Part shown: piece by piece, positions 11,178 to 21,708 of the stretch | How the letters are laid out: each line of letters starts with the position of its first letter | Position numbering within the stretch: the first letter of the stretch is position 1 | NCBI RefSeq assembly: GCF_013358405.1 | Contig: NZ_CP054836.1 | Coordinates: 3,472,001-3,536,000, forward strand | Reading direction: 5' to 3' | DNA: 64,000 nt | Source: Oricola thermophila | GTDB taxonomy: Bacteria > Pseudomonadota > Alphaproteobacteria > Rhizobiales > Rhizobiaceae | Made by a program: the position numbers and the translations under genes | The notes under the pieces: model-generated | Database searches by the model: none | The model's input: only the letters and a program-made list of their open reading frames with translations | Told to the model about the DNA's origin: nothing

Positions 11178-11663
11178 TCAATCGCGGTGATAGGGGTGGC
11201 CGGACAGGATGGTCACCGCCCGGTAGAGCTGCTCGGCGAGCATGATGCGAGCCAGCTGGTGCGGCCAGGTCTGGTTGCCGAAGGCGATGACAAGGTCCGC
11301 GCGCCCGCGCAATGCCGGATCGTGACCGTCCGGTCCGCCGAGAGCGAAAACGATGCGCGAAAAGCCGCGGTCGCGGAATTCGGCGAGCTTTCCGGCGAAT
11401 TCGCGGGAGGGCAGCGACTTGCCCCGCTCGTCGAGCAGGACCAGGACGGTCGAGGGATCGGACGCGAGTGCGGCAGCCCTGCCGGCTTCCTCCGCCTTGC
11501 GCCGGTCCGATGACTGTGCCCGGCTCTCCGGGATCTCGATCACGCCGTCGAAATCGATGCCGAGCGCCTTGCCCGACCGGGCGAGACGGTCGGAATAGCG
11601 CGACACGAGTTCAGCGTCGGGGCCGGATTTCATCCGGCCTACCGCCAGTATGGTCAGTTTCAT
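11178..11663 (-). CDS. rlmH: 23S rRNA (pseudouridine1915-N3)-methyltransferase
   Basis: SPOUT methyltransferase acting on helix 69 of 23S rRNA in the 70S ribosome. The 161-residue length and trefoil-knot motifs fit: N-terminal MKLTILAVGRMKSGPDAELV, LLDERGKSLPSREFA (about 75-89), FALGGPDGHDPALR (about 103-116) and C-terminal QLYRAVTILSGHPYHRD. It lies 30 bases after rsfS, a classic ribosome-maturation pair. Confidence 0.96.
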   Translation of the reverse strand: MKLTILAVGRMKSGPDAELVSRYSDRLARSGKALGIDFDGVIEIPESRAQSSDRRKAEEAGRAAALASDPSTVLVLLDERGKSLPSREFAGKLAEFRDRGFSRIVFALGGPDGHDPALRGRADLVIAFGNQTWPHQLARIMLAEQLYRAVTILSGHPYHRD

Positions 11664-11693
11664 GGCGCTCCGGACCGGGAATGTCCCCGGCTC

Positions 11694-12104
11694 CTAGTGC
11701 AGGGTTCCGGACGGTTCCTCGGGCTCCTGCCACATCTTCTCGAGCGCGTAAAAGTCCCGGACCTCCGGGCGGAAGACATGAATGATCACGTCGCCCGCGT
11801 CGATCAGAACCCAGTCCGCAGCGGACAGGCCCTCGACCCTCGCGGTGCCGTGACCGGCCTCCTTCAGCGCCCTGAGCAATTGTTCGGCCACCGCGCCCAC
11901 GTGACGGTGGGAACGGCCCGATGCGACAACCATGTAGTCGGCCATCGCGGATTTGCCCTGGATGTTGATGGAGACGATGTCCTCGGCCTTGGAGTCTTCC
12001 AGACTTTCCATGACCAGTTCAAGGACCCGATCGGCGGCTTCAAGCTCGCTGACGTCGGGTGTCGAAGGCGCATTCGCGGCCTTCCTGATTGTCGTTGTTC
12101 TCAA
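11694..12104 (-). CDS. rsfS: ribosomal silencing factor RsfS
   Basis: Binds L14 on the 50S subunit and blocks subunit joining under starvation. The core matches the family: DYMVVASGRSHRHVGAVAEQL, VEGLSAADWVLIDAGDVIIHVF and RDFYALEKMWQ. I place the start at a TTG (12104) because AGGAAG lies just upstream and the residues that follow (RTTTIRKAANAP) form a plausible N-terminus. The longer open frame to 12164 would put a cysteine/arginine-rich non-homologous head on the protein. Product 136 residues. Confidence 0.92.
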   Translation of the reverse strand: MRTTTIRKAANAPSTPDVSELEAADRVLELVMESLEDSKAEDIVSINIQGKSAMADYMVVASGRSHRHVGAVAEQLLRALKEAGHGTARVEGLSAADWVLIDAGDVIIHVFRPEVRDFYALEKMWQEPEEPSGTLH

Positions 12105-12204
12105 GAGCTTCCTTTCAGTTCGGAACAAACGATGCGAAAGACGACTCGGCCTTCCACACCCCAAAGATAGTCACGAGCCGTTAACAGTTTCAAGACAAAG
12201 GCAA

Positions 12205-12858
12205 TCAAGCTTTCTTAAAGAGCTTCTCGGTGCCGTTGCGGATCGCGGTGGAGGAGACCGGCGAACGCGGACCGTGCAGGAAGGTCCAGGCCGGTGCGGG
12301 CAGCGTCGGCAGGAGGGCGGCATCGGACTCATCGACACGCGCATAGTCGAAGGTCTTGGCCATTTTCGATGACAGGTATGCCAAAGTCGAACCCGGCCGG
12401 TCGACAACGGCGATCGGAAAGGTAAGGGCGATGTCGCGCCATTTCTGCCAGCGGTGGAAACCCGCGAGATTGTCCGCACCCATTATCCAGACGAAGCGTC
12501 TGGCCGGGTTGTAGCGTCGCACGAGGGCTAGGGTGTCGGCGGTGTAACGCACCTCGTGCAGGGCCTCGAAGGCGGTCACCTTGACGCGCGGATCCGGGTT
12601 CATGCGTTCGGACCAGGCGATCCTGTCCGCCAGCGGCGGGAGGCTGGTGACGTCCTTGAGCGGGTTGCCGGGCGTTACGATCCACCAAAGCTGGTCGAGC
12701 CGAAGGCGGCGGATGGCGATCTCCGCGACGAGCCGGTGTCCCTCATGCGGAGGGTTGAATGAACCTCCGAACAGGCCGATCCGCATGCCTGGCTCGACAT
12801 GCGGCATGCGCAAGTACTTGCGGGCGACGCCCGGAAAAAGCGCCGTTCTTCCGGTCAT
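12205..12858 (-). CDS. nadD: nicotinate-nucleotide adenylyltransferase
   Basis: Converts nicotinate mononucleotide and ATP to deamido-NAD in NAD synthesis. The 217-residue protein carries the nucleotidyltransferase signature GLFGGSFNPPHEGH (about 28-41), WWIVTPGNPLK and WIMGADNLAGFHRWQKW, with ISSTxIR replaced by VSSTAIRNG near the C-terminus. It lies 6 bases after proA, and the 100-base gap to rsfS contains no clear terminator. Confidence 0.95.
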   Translation of the reverse strand: MTGRTALFPGVARKYLRMPHVEPGMRIGLFGGSFNPPHEGHRLVAEIAIRRLRLDQLWWIVTPGNPLKDVTSLPPLADRIAWSERMNPDPRVKVTAFEALHEVRYTADTLALVRRYNPARRFVWIMGADNLAGFHRWQKWRDIALTFPIAVVDRPGSTLAYLSSKMAKTFDYARVDESDAALLPTLPAPAWTFLHGPRSPVSSTAIRNGTEKLFKKA

Positions 12859-12864
12859 TCGCCT

Positions 12865-14151
12865 TCAGGGCCTGATCTGGCCGGTGCCGTGCACCCGGTA
12901 CTTGAAGGATGTCAGCTGCTCCACGCCGACCGGACCGCGCGCATGCATCTTGCCGGTCGCGATGCCGATTTCGGCGCCCATGCCGAACTCGCCGCCGTCG
13001 GCGAATTGCGTCGAGGCATTGTGCAACAGGATGGCGCTGTCGACCTCGTTGAAAAAACGTTCCACGACAGCCTCGTCCTCGGCGATCACCGCCTCGGTGT
13101 GGCTGGATGAATAGTCGGCGATGTGCCGGATGGCACCGTCGATTCCGTCGACCAGTGCCACCGAAATGAGCGGGCCGAGATATTCGGTCATCCAGTCGGC
13201 TTCGGTCGCCGGCGCAGCTTTCGGCCACAGCTTGCAGACATTTGTGTCCCCGCGTACTTCGCAGCCGGAACCGTGGAGTGCGTCAAGGATGGGCGCCAGG
13301 TGCGTATCCGCTGCCGCGCGGTCGACCAGCAGGGTCTCGGCAGCGCCGCAAATGCCGGTACGGCGCATCTTGGCGTTGACCGCGATGCTCCGAGCCATGT
13401 CGATATCGGCAGATCTGTCGACATAGACGTGACACAAGCCCTCGAGATGCGCGAATACCGGGACGCGCGCGTCGTTCTGGACCCGCTCGACAAGACCGCG
13501 GCCGCCACGCGGAACGATGACGTCGATCGCACCGTCAAGGCCTGCCAGCATCTCGCCGACGGCCGCCCGGTCGGTTACCGGAACCAGCTGGACGGCATCG
13601 GCGGGAAGTCCGGCGGACTCCAATCCCGAAACAAGGCAGGCATGAATGGCGCGCGAGGAATTGGCGGAATCGGAACCACCGCGAAGGATGACGGCATTGC
13701 CGGCCTTGAGGCACAGGGCACCTGCATCAGCGGTGACGTTCGGTCTGCTCTCGTAGATGACGCCGATGACGCCAAGCGGCGTACGCACGCGCTCGATCCT
13801 GAGTCCGTTCGGTCGCTCCCAGGCGGCCATCACGGAGCCGACAGGGTCGGGCAACCCGGCAATGGCGCGGATGCCATCGGCCATTGCGTGCACGCGCTCC
13901 TCCGTCAGCTTGAGGCGGTCCTTGAACGCGGGCGTCAGGTCGGCCTTCCCGGCCGCTTCCATGTCGGCATCGTTCGCGGCAAGGATGTCGCTGCAGCCAT
14001 CGATGATCGCCTCCGCCATTGCAAGAAGTGCCGCGTTCTTTTGCGCAGTCGAGGCGATCGCCAACGGTCGGCTGGCGGCTTTCGCGCGTGCACCCATGTC
14101 CGCCATCAATGCGGCGATATCGGTCGTATTGCTGTCGGCCCTGGTCAGCAT
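12865..14151 (-). CDS. proA: gamma-glutamyl phosphate reductase
   Basis: Second step of proline synthesis: NADPH-dependent reduction of gamma-glutamyl phosphate to the semialdehyde. The 428-residue aldehyde dehydrogenase-fold protein has the family marks [19 protein letters not shown] (about 126-144), the [13 protein letters not shown] element and the catalytic Cys region [16 protein letters not shown] (about 262-277). It follows proB on the same strand after 73 bases. Confidence 0.96.
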   Translation of the reverse strand: MLTRADSNTTDIAALMADMGARAKAASRPLAIASTAQKNAALLAMAEAIIDGCSDILAANDADMEAAGKADLTPAFKDRLKLTEERVHAMADGIRAIAGLPDPVGSVMAAWERPNGLRIERVRTPLGVIGVIYESRPNVTADAGALCLKAGNAVILRGGSDSANSSRAIHACLVSGLESAGLPADAVQLVPVTDRAAVGEMLAGLDGAIDVIVPRGGRGLVERVQNDARVPVFAHLEGLCHVYVDRSADIDMARSIAVNAKMRRTGICGAAETLLVDRAAADTHLAPILDALHGSGCEVRGDTNVCKLWPKAAPATEADWMTEYLGPLISVALVDGIDGAIRHIADYSSSHTEAVIAEDEAVVERFFNEVDSAILLHNASTQFADGGEFGMGAEIGIATGKMHARGPVGVEQLTSFKYRVHGTGQIRP

Positions 14152-14224
14152 GGCTGGTCGTCCCGTCTTCGGAAGCCGCTTGTTTAGCGTTCAATGCCGG
14201 CAAGGGCAATGCGCGGTCGAAAAG

Positions 14225-15343
14225 TCAGCCTTTCACGACCATGTCGTCGCGATGCACCATCGCGGCGCGCGGGGCATAGCCCAGAATGGGTTCGATCTCG
14301 GAGGACTTGCGCCCCGCGATGCGGACCGCCTCGCTGGAATCGTATCCTGCGAGGCCACGCGCGATTTCCGCGCCCGTATCCTCAAGCACGATCGCCAGCG
14401 TGTCTCCACGCTCGAACGTGCCTTCCACCCGCTTGACGCCGGCCGGGAGCAGGCTCTTGCCCGATTTCAATGCCGCGTGAGCGCCGGCATCGACGACGAG
14501 GCGTCCCTGGGGTTCCAGCTGGCCGGCTATCCAGCTCTTCCAGGCCGATACCGGTGCTGAGGCTGCACGGAAAAGGGTTGATTTGGCACCTTCGTCCAGT
14601 GCACGCAGCGGGTGGTCGACCGTGCCCCTGGTTATGACCATCGCAGTGCCCGCCTGGGTCGCGATCTTCGCAGCCTCGATCTTGGTGCGCATGCCGCCAC
14701 GCGACAATTCGGAGGCTGCATCGCCGGCCATGTCCTCGATTTCCGGTGTGATCGCCGGGACATCGGGAAGGTGCATAGCATCCGGATCCATTGCCGGGGA
14801 GGCGGTGTAGAGGCCGTCGACATCGGACAGGACGATCAGCAGATCGGCATTCATCATGGTGGCGACCCGCGCAGCCAACCGGTCGTTGTCGCCGTAGCGA
14901 ATCTCGTTGGTGGCGACGGTGTCGTTCTCGTTGATGACCGGCACGGCTCCCATGCGCAAGAGGGCACCGATGGTGGCGCGGGCATTGAGATAGCGCCGCC
15001 GTGTTTCCGTGTCGTCGATGGTGACGAGGACCTGGCCGGTCGTGATCGACCGGGCACCGAGTGCTTCATCCCATGCGTGGGCCAGCGCAATCTGGCCGAC
15101 GGCGGCGGCGGCCTGGCTTTCCTCCAGTTTCAGAGAACCCGAGCGCAGATCGAGCACGGTGCGGCCCATCGCGACGGCGCCCGACGAGACGACAAGCACT
15201 TCATGGCCGGAAGCGCGCAAGGCGGCAATGTCAGCCGCCAAGCTTTGCAGCCAGGAGCGTCTCAGTCCCGAACCGCGATCCACCAGGAGGGCGGAGCCGA
15301 TCTTGACGACAATGCGCTTGTAGGATGCGAGACGGCCTTGCAT
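14225..15343 (-). CDS. proB: glutamate 5-kinase
   Basis: First step of proline synthesis, phosphorylating glutamate; normally inhibited by proline. The 372-residue protein has the amino acid kinase domain (about 8-260: [40 protein letters not shown]) and a C-terminal PUA domain (about 280-365). The four bases between proB and obgE suggest one transcript. Note that a separate P5C reductase gene sits far away in the island at 56070. Confidence 0.96.
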   Translation of the reverse strand: MQGRLASYKRIVVKIGSALLVDRGSGLRRSWLQSLAADIAALRASGHEVLVVSSGAVAMGRTVLDLRSGSLKLEESQAAAAVGQIALAHAWDEALGARSITTGQVLVTIDDTETRRRYLNARATIGALLRMGAVPVINENDTVATNEIRYGDNDRLAARVATMMNADLLIVLSDVDGLYTASPAMDPDAMHLPDVPAITPEIEDMAGDAASELSRGGMRTKIEAAKIATQAGTAMVITRGTVDHPLRALDEGAKSTLFRAASAPVSAWKSWIAGQLEPQGRLVVDAGAHAALKSGKSLLPAGVKRVEGTFERGDTLAIVLEDTGAEIARGLAGYDSSEAVRIAGRKSSEIEPILGYAPRAAMVHRDDMVVKG

Positions 15344-15347
15344 GGGA

Positions 15348-16418
<1,071 letters not shown>

Positions 16419-16466
16419 CTACCGCATCGCGGGGAAAAGCGCGAGGATGAATTCGGGGTACGGTCA

Positions 16467-17291
16467 ATGACAGTCAGGGTCGCCACCTACAATATCCAGT
16501 TCGGGATCGGGTTGGACGGTTCCTACAATCTGGAACGTATCGTGGACGCGGTCAGGGATGCCGACATCATCGCTTTCCAGGAGGTGACGCGCGGCTTCAT
16601 GCGCAATGGTGGACGCGACATGGTTGCCGAAATCGGGGAACTTTTGCCCGACAGGTTCACCGTCTGCCACATGCCCGCCGACATCGATTTCGGTAGCCGG
16701 GTCGAAAACGGCAAGGCGATTCAGAGCCGGTTCCAGTTCGGTAACATGATTGTTTCTCGCTGGCCGATCCTGTCCGCACGGGGGCTCCTTCTGCCGCGAT
16801 CGTCGCGCATGGCATCGCTCAACCTGCAGCGCGGAGCACTCGAGGCGCTGATCGAAACCCCTGCCGGCCCTTTCCGGTTCTACTCGATTCATCTCGACCA
16901 CATCGATCCGGACGAGCGGATCAGCCAGATCGCGGCCCTGAAGGACATCGCGTTCTCGGCACCCCGTACGGGCATGGCGGTTACCGGACTCGGCGAATAC
17001 GGCTTTCCCGAATTGCCACGTGCAGAGGACTTCCTGCTTCTCGGCGACTTCAACTTTGAGCCCGATCTCGCGGAATATCGCGACATGCTGGCCGAGAACG
17101 GAACCCTGGTCGACGCGACGGCTGCCGATTCGGGCTGGAGCTGGACGGACCCGGAGAAACGGAAGCCGAACAAGCGCCTCGATTACGGATTTGCCACCCC
17201 CGCACTGGCCGAACGCATAGGCAATGTCCGGGTGGACAGGAGCGCGGAAGGCTCCGACCACATGCCCGTATGGATGCAGATCAACATCTGA
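16467..17291 (+). CDS. endonuclease/exonuclease/phosphatase family protein
   Basis: Metal-dependent EEP-superfamily hydrolase of 274 residues; the substrate (nucleic acid, lipid or sugar phosphate) cannot be told. Conserved elements in order: VATYNIQFGIG (5-15), IIAFQEVTRG with the metal-binding Glu (about 37-46), YSIHLDHIDPDERISQI (about 138-154), LLGDFNFEP (about 197-205), and SDHMPVWMQINI with the catalytic Asp-His at the C-terminus. The ATG at 16467 is chosen because homology starts immediately after. It is transcribed divergently from obgE across 84 bases. Confidence 0.88.
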   Translation: MTVRVATYNIQFGIGLDGSYNLERIVDAVRDADIIAFQEVTRGFMRNGGRDMVAEIGELLPDRFTVCHMPADIDFGSRVENGKAIQSRFQFGNMIVSRWPILSARGLLLPRSSRMASLNLQRGALEALIETPAGPFRFYSIHLDHIDPDERISQIAALKDIAFSAPRTGMAVTGLGEYGFPELPRAEDFLLLGDFNFEPDLAEYRDMLAENGTLVDATAADSGWSWTDPEKRKPNKRLDYGFATPALAERIGNVRVDRSAEGSDHMPVWMQINI

Positions 17292-17382
17292 ACTTGGCGG
17301 CTACAATATCGCTGCCGAGCCGCCTTCTTGGTCGCGTCGTCGCGATATCGGCGAATGTCCGGCCTTCGGTCAAACTCGATTC

Positions 17383-17416
17383 GACTTCGCCGGCGGTGTC
17401 GCGCGCCGGCGAAGTC
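17383..17416. terminator. long hairpin between convergent genes
   Basis: Perfect 13-bp stem (GACTTCGCCGGCG / CGCCGGCGAAGTC) with an 8-base loop, in the 145-bp space between the convergent EEP and GNAT genes. There is no T run on either side, so it may end transcription in both directions only inefficiently. A weaker GGCGGC/GCCGCC stem sits at 17296-17324. Confidence 0.6.
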
Positions 17417-17436
17417 CTCGATGGTTGTGGGACGGT

Positions 17437-18045
17437 TCAACCGCGTCTGCGTTCCGTCTTGCGTTCCAGCCAGGCGGGACGGCTCAGCGTGTAGCGTTCA
17501 ACCGGCACACGTCCGGCGGCGACACTGTCGATCTCGTCCTTGCCGACAAATGTGAAGCCGCACTTGCGAATGACATTACGCGAGCGTGGATTGACCGTCC
17601 GGCAGACAGCGTGGATCTGCTCGGCATCGGTTGAACGGAATGCCTGGTCGACCAACGCGTTGGCCGCCTCGGTCGCGTAGCCTGCTCCCCAATAGTCCTC
17701 GCCCAGCCAGAAGCCGATTTCAAAACCGGCGGAGCGGGTGCGTTTTTCGAGGCCGCAGAAGCCGATCAAATGGCCGGTGTCTGCCAGGGTGATGGCGTAG
17801 ACATAGCCGTCATGCTCACCCCGCAGGCAGCTGCCGACAAATGCCTCGGCGTCGCTCAGCCGGTAGGGAAACGGCATGCGCGAAGTCATTTCGGCGATCT
17901 GCCGATTGTTGGCGATCTTCGCCAGTTCCTCCACGTCGTCCTCATGCGGCGGGCGCAGGACCAGACGTTCCGTGAGCAGGACGGGCGTGTCGTAGCCCAT
18001 GTCCGTCTGACGAGACAATGCGGTGTCTGTCGTCGTGTCGATCAT
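17437..18045 (-). CDS. GNAT family acetyltransferase, RimJ/RimL type
   Basis: Predicted N-acetyltransferase of 202 residues. It has the RimJ/L pattern: TERLVLRPPHEDDVEELAKI (about 25-44), GFEIGFWLGEDYWGAGYATEA (about 107-127, acetyl-CoA loop) and VNPRSRNVIRKCGFTFVG (about 151-168). Function could be protein or small-molecule acetylation; nothing nearby decides. It sits downstream of rpmA on the same strand but behind a terminator, so it is probably expressed separately. Confidence 0.87.
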   Translation of the reverse strand: MIDTTTDTALSRQTDMGYDTPVLLTERLVLRPPHEDDVEELAKIANNRQIAEMTSRMPFPYRLSDAEAFVGSCLRGEHDGYVYAITLADTGHLIGFCGLEKRTRSAGFEIGFWLGEDYWGAGYATEAANALVDQAFRSTDAEQIHAVCRTVNPRSRNVIRKCGFTFVGKDEIDSVAAGRVPVERYTLSRPAWLERKTERRRG

Positions 18046-18083
18046 AGCCTTGTCCCTTCAAACAAACTTGCTTCTTCCAACAA

Positions 18084-18113
18084 AAAAGGGAGATGGTGGT
18101 GTCCCATCTCCCT
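18084..18113 (-). terminator. Rho-independent terminator of rplU-rpmA
   Basis: Read on the minus strand, a GGGAGATGG / CCATCTCCC stem (9 bp) is followed by six T residues, 64 bases after the rpmA stop. Confidence 0.92.
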
Positions 18114-18176
18114 TCAAGCCTGACTATTGCAAAATCCGGGGTACGAGACACCGGACTTGAATTTCGCGGCTCCGGC

Positions 18177-18446
18177 TTACTCCGCTGCTTCCTGTTTCGG
18201 CATCACCGATACGTAGGTTCGGCCGTTTGCCTTGGCCCTGAACTCCACGGCACCATCGGTGAGCGCAAAAAGCGTGTGATCCTTGCCCATGCCGACATTG
18301 GTGCCGGGGTGCCATCTGGTGCCGCGCTGACGCACGATGATGTTGCCGGCAACGACATTCTCGCCGCCGAATTTCTTCACGCCAAGACGTTTGGATTCCG
18401 ATTCGCGACCGTTGCGCGACGAACCGCCAGCTTTCTTGTGTGCCAT
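18177..18446 (-). CDS. rpmA: 50S ribosomal protein L27
   Basis: Ribosomal protein whose N-terminal tail reaches the peptidyl transferase centre. The 89-residue product begins [20 protein letters not shown] and contains [24 protein letters not shown], both diagnostic. It has no cleavable N-terminal extension of the Firmicutes type. It is cotranscribed with rplU, 87 bases upstream. Confidence 0.98.
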   Translation of the reverse strand: MAHKKAGGSSRNGRESESKRLGVKKFGGENVVAGNIIVRQRGTRWHPGTNVGMGKDHTLFALTDGAVEFRAKANGRTYVSVMPKQEAAE

Positions 18447-18533
18447 TCTCTTTCTCCTGCCGCGCTCGGATTTGCGCGTTTTCAGTCCTTATGGTGGCAA
18501 GGGGGCATTCTTGCAACCCCGCCGACACGATTG

Positions 18534-19184
18534 TTACTTCTTGGCCAGTTCCTTGGCCTGTTCCTTCCAGTCCTTGATCTGGTCGGCGCTGAACGGCATG
18601 TGCTCGTCGATCTTCTTAATCTCGGCGGCGGTCAGCTTCGCAATCTGGGCGAAGGTCGTGATGCCCTGCTCGTTGAGTTGCTTCTCGGCCACCGGGCCGA
18701 TACCCTTGATTTCGGTCAGCTTGTCCGCCTCGCCCTCGGGCGCGGCAAACAGGGCGGCGGTAGACTCTTCCTTCTTGGCGGGTTTGGGCGCTTCCGCCTT
18801 CTTTGTCTCGGCCTTCGGCGCCTCTTTCGGCGTCGGCTTCTTGGCGGCAGCCTTCTTCGACGGTTTCGCGCCACCCGTCAGGATCTCGGAAATGCGGACT
18901 GTCGTCAGATGCTGGCGATGGCCGCGGGTGCGCTTGGAATTCTGGCGACGGCGCTTCTTGAAGGCGATAACCTTGCGCGCACGGCCCTGTTCGACGACTT
19001 CCGCCGTCACCAGAGCGCCTTCGACGAAGGGTGCGCCAATGGTGGCGTCGGCGCCTTCGCCGACCATGAGTACCTCGTTGAACTCGACAATGTCACCGGC
19101 ATTGCCGTCGACCTTCTCGATCTTCAGGATGTCGTCGGCGGCTACGCGGTACTGCTTGCCACCGGTCTTGATGACTGCGAACAT
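18534..19184 (-). CDS. rplU: 50S ribosomal protein L21 with C-terminal extension
   Basis: Residues 1-103 are ordinary L21 ([14 protein letters not shown]..., [16 protein letters not shown] near 76-91). A further 110 residues follow: a Lys/Ala/Pro-rich linker (about 107-146) and a helix-hairpin-helix-like domain ([19 protein letters not shown], about 159-177). Such extensions are common in Hyphomicrobiales L21; their role is unknown to me. The start at 19184 is fixed by the L21 N-terminus and by GGAAGGAAG before it, although the frame is open further upstream. Confidence 0.96.
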   Translation of the reverse strand: MFAVIKTGGKQYRVAADDILKIEKVDGNAGDIVEFNEVLMVGEGADATIGAPFVEGALVTAEVVEQGRARKVIAFKKRRRQNSKRTRGHRQHLTTVRISEILTGGAKPSKKAAAKKPTPKEAPKAETKKAEAPKPAKKEESTAALFAAPEGEADKLTEIKGIGPVAEKQLNEQGITTFAQIAKLTAAEIKKIDEHMPFSADQIKDWKEQAKELAKK

Positions 19185-19449
19185 CTTTCTTCCTTCCGTG
19201 TTCGGTCCGGCTCTTGCCCCATTGCCGCTTCCACGGAAAGGCAGGCCGTCTTTTTGGTCAGTCGTGACGGTTTCGTTTCGATTTTGCGCCCGGACAAAGC
19301 CGGACACAAAACAAAGCGGCGCGGATTTCCCCGCGCCAGCGGCACCCCTATGATGGGTGACATGCGAAAAGTCAAGCATTTCGACAGCAAGAGGCTTGTT
19401 TTCGTCGCCATTGGCGGTTATGCAGCGGCCCGCCCGCAAAGGCAGTCAC

Positions 19450-19539
19450 GGAGAGGTGGCTGAGTGGTTGAAAGCGCCGCACTCGAAATGCGGTATAGGG
19501 GCAACTCTATCGGGGGTTCGAATCCCTCCCTCTCCGCCA
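19450..19539 (+). tRNA. tRNA-Ser (anticodon CGA)
   Basis: Full 90-base class II tRNA. The acceptor stem GGAGAGG pairs with CCTCTCC, followed by discriminator G and an encoded CCA (19537-19539). The anticodon stem CCGCA/TGCGG encloses loop CTCGAAA with CGA at 19484-19486. A long variable arm and the GGTTCGAATCC T-arm are present. The integrase gene starts 85 bp after its 3' end, in the same direction, which is the usual layout for an island inserted beside a tRNA gene. Confidence 0.97.
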
Positions 19540-19573
19540 TCTGCTTTTGCACTCTCCGTCATCACGGAATCCC

Positions 19574-19811
19574 GCATTTTCGGTCGATTTCAGGCCCTGC
19601 CGCCCGTTTCGGGAGCATTTTGCCATGGCAGGAGATGTCGGTGTATCGCGCGGTGTATCGTCCCGTGTATCGCTTGGTGTATCGCGCAAGGAGGCCGACG
19701 ACGGCAAATCGCGCCGTCGTGCGGGCCGGGGCCCCGGTCCTTACCTCGTGCGCTCAGGTTCCGTTTACATTTTCCAGATCAGGATACCGAAGGATCTCGG
19801 AGGCGGGCGCG
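19574..19811 (+). repeat. left copy of 238-bp direct repeat (integrase 5' region)
   Basis: Matches 62368-62605 at all positions I compared except one, the third base of the integrase start codon (G here, A in the right copy). It covers 51 bp upstream of the integrase ATG and its first 62 codons. Similarity ends abruptly just upstream at 19574. Confidence 0.93.
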
Positions 19812-21583
19812 GCACGCCGCCACTGAGAGTAAGCCTCGGCGCCTGCCCGGCGCGCCGGGCGCGCTACATGGCCGACCTGCTGGCGGCCGAAGCCCGGGCG
19901 TGCTTCGAACGTTTGCGGGCAAGACGGATGGACGAAAGGGATATCGAAAAGGACAAGGCTGACGAAGGCGGATCGGAACTGCCTTTTTATCTCACACCGG
20001 AGGGCCGGGACGCGGCCATCGAAATGAAGGGCGCGTTCGAAATGGCGCGTGCGGTTGTCTCGCAGCCCGTTGCCCCGATGACGCCGGAGGAAGAGGTTCG
20101 CTCAAAGGCTTGGAAAGGCCTGGTGGAGCTCGGGCGCGAGATCGCCAGGGGCGGGGACGGCAACCCGATCGTCAGGGAGAATGCCGACCTGATCGCGCAA
20201 CGCCATGCCGACAGGCTGATGACGACAGTGTCACGGAAACAGGAAACCGATGCCGCCGGGCCGCGGAAAAGTTTTCCGAGGCAGTTTGAATGGCAGCCGG
20301 AGCCCGTCAGTGCGCCATCGGTTCCGGATGCCGGAAAGCTGTACTCGCTGGGCGGTAATGACATGGAAACCACGAGTGTTTCCGATCACGCCTCGACGGT
20401 TGTGCCAGCCACTGACAATGCGCCCGCGAAGTCGGAAACGGACCCGTTCGACGAAGACCGTCGTTTCGTGCCGAGGCCTGCATCTCGCCTTCCGCGTTTC
20501 AGCGAGGTCGCGGAAGCCTATTTCGCGTCCTGGGCCGTCCAGGCGGGCGAGAACAGCAAGGACATCCGCACGGCGCGGCGCAGGGCGGCGCTGTTTGCCG
20601 AGCTGATCGGCGATCATCCGATCGATACCTACAAGGCCGGGGACCTGCAGGCCTATGTGCGGCTGCTGCAGTTCTGGCCGGGCGACAACAACAAGCGCCC
20701 GGAAGGCAAGAGCGCGCGCGAGATCATTGAGGACAACCGGGATCTTCACCTGAAACCGATTTCGCTGAGTTCGCTGAAGAACGGCTATGTGTGGATCGTC
20801 CGGACTGTCGTTTCCCACGGCGCGCAGGAGCATGATTTCAGGAATCCGTTCGACAAGGTCCGGCTTCACTATCCGCGCACGGCCGCGCGCCCGAAATCGT
20901 CCCAGCCGCTTAGTGCCGCGGCGATCTCGTCGATCTTCCGTACGGGCGTGGAGAGCGGGCTGCTCGACGAGGCCATGCTGCCCTTGCTGGGGCACCTGAC
21001 GGGCCGCAGGCTCGGTCTTCTGGTCCACCTGACGGGCAACGACATTCGCGAGAAATATCCGGGCGTCTGGGTCGCGGAGACGGACGGCATCGTCAAGCAG
21101 AATGGTGTCTGGAAGCGCGTGCCGTTCAAGACGGATGCCAGCACGGGCTTCTTCGTCCTGCATGGCTTCCTCGAAGAGATCGGCTTCATCGAATGGGCGA
21201 GAGCGCAGGGCGACAGGTTCCTGTTTGCCGAGCTCATGAAACTGAAGGACCCGAGCAAGAGCGCGTCGTCCTACATGCAGCGCCTGTTCCTCAGGGCCGG
21301 GATCGAGAAGGGGCGGCGCGAGGTCTTCCATTCGCTGCGTGCAGGAAACATCGAGGACATGCGCGACGCGAAGATCGATCCGCGCGATCGGCGGATGCAG
21401 GCGGGCCACACGGTCGGCACTGATGAGCACGACAATTACGGTTTCAAGGCGATCAGCGAAACCCGGGCGCGGGAGATGGTGCGCCTGCCGCTCAACCCCG
21501 AGATCGACTACTCGGTGTTCCGTGGACTGGATTTCGAGAAGATGGCGCGGAAGAAGAGGGCCAAGGGCAGGAAGAGAAGATAG
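19625..21583 (+). CDS. tyrosine recombinase / integrase
   Basis: Site-specific recombinase of 652 residues, long for the family. The C-terminal catalytic domain shows the pentad in order: Arg461 (TGRRLG), His569 and Arg572 (FHSLRAG), His595 (AGH) and nucleophile Tyr605 (HDNYGFK). A core-binding SAM-like domain precedes it (about 300-400, RFSEVAEAYFASW). The N-terminus has four VSxx repeats and a basic stretch, then an AT-hook-free variable linker near 200-285. The ATG at 19625 has GGGAG upstream; an earlier TTG at 19547 would add an unconserved head. Position next to tRNA-Ser suggests it mobilises the island. Confidence 0.93.
   Translation: MAGDVGVSRGVSSRVSLGVSRKEADDGKSRRRAGRGPGPYLVRSGSVYIFQIRIPKDLGGGRGTPPLRVSLGACPARRARYMADLLAAEARACFERLRARRMDERDIEKDKADEGGSELPFYLTPEGRDAAIEMKGAFEMARAVVSQPVAPMTPEEEVRSKAWKGLVELGREIARGGDGNPIVRENADLIAQRHADRLMTTVSRKQETDAAGPRKSFPRQFEWQPEPVSAPSVPDAGKLYSLGGNDMETTSVSDHASTVVPATDNAPAKSETDPFDEDRRFVPRPASRLPRFSEVAEAYFASWAVQAGENSKDIRTARRRAALFAELIGDHPIDTYKAGDLQAYVRLLQFWPGDNNKRPEGKSAREIIEDNRDLHLKPISLSSLKNGYVWIVRTVVSHGAQEHDFRNPFDKVRLHYPRTAARPKSSQPLSAAAISSIFRTGVESGLLDEAMLPLLGHLTGRRLGLLVHLTGNDIREKYPGVWVAETDGIVKQNGVWKRVPFKTDASTGFFVLHGFLEEIGFIEWARAQGDRFLFAELMKLKDPSKSASSYMQRLFLRAGIEKGRREVFHSLRAGNIEDMRDAKIDPRDRRMQAGHTVGTDEHDNYGFKAISETRAREMVRLPLNPEIDYSVFRGLDFEKMARKKRAKGRKRR
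19641..19684 (+). repeat. four GTGTATCG repeats with 12-bp period
   Basis: GTGTATCG occurs at 19641, 19653, 19665 and 19677, exactly 12 bp apart, inside the first codons of the integrase (encoding VSRG, VSSR, VSLG, VSRK). The same array is at 62435-62478 in the right copy. Spacing near one helical turn makes it a candidate for arm-type protein binding sites; this is inference. Confidence 0.75.
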
Positions 21584-21708
21584 TCATGGTGGTAGGTAAC
21601 TTCTCTCGGGAATAAATCGCTAAACGCAAGCGGTTCGCTTCGGTAATCCCGGTGCGGTTCAAAGGCTCAAATTCTGTGTTATCTGCAATGAGTTGCGTTG
21701 AGAGTGGT

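Noticed and set aside
20231..21430. 399-codon minus-strand frame opposite the integrase (and 62548-63885)
   Set aside because: Mirrors the integrase codon pattern in both copies; no independent support.
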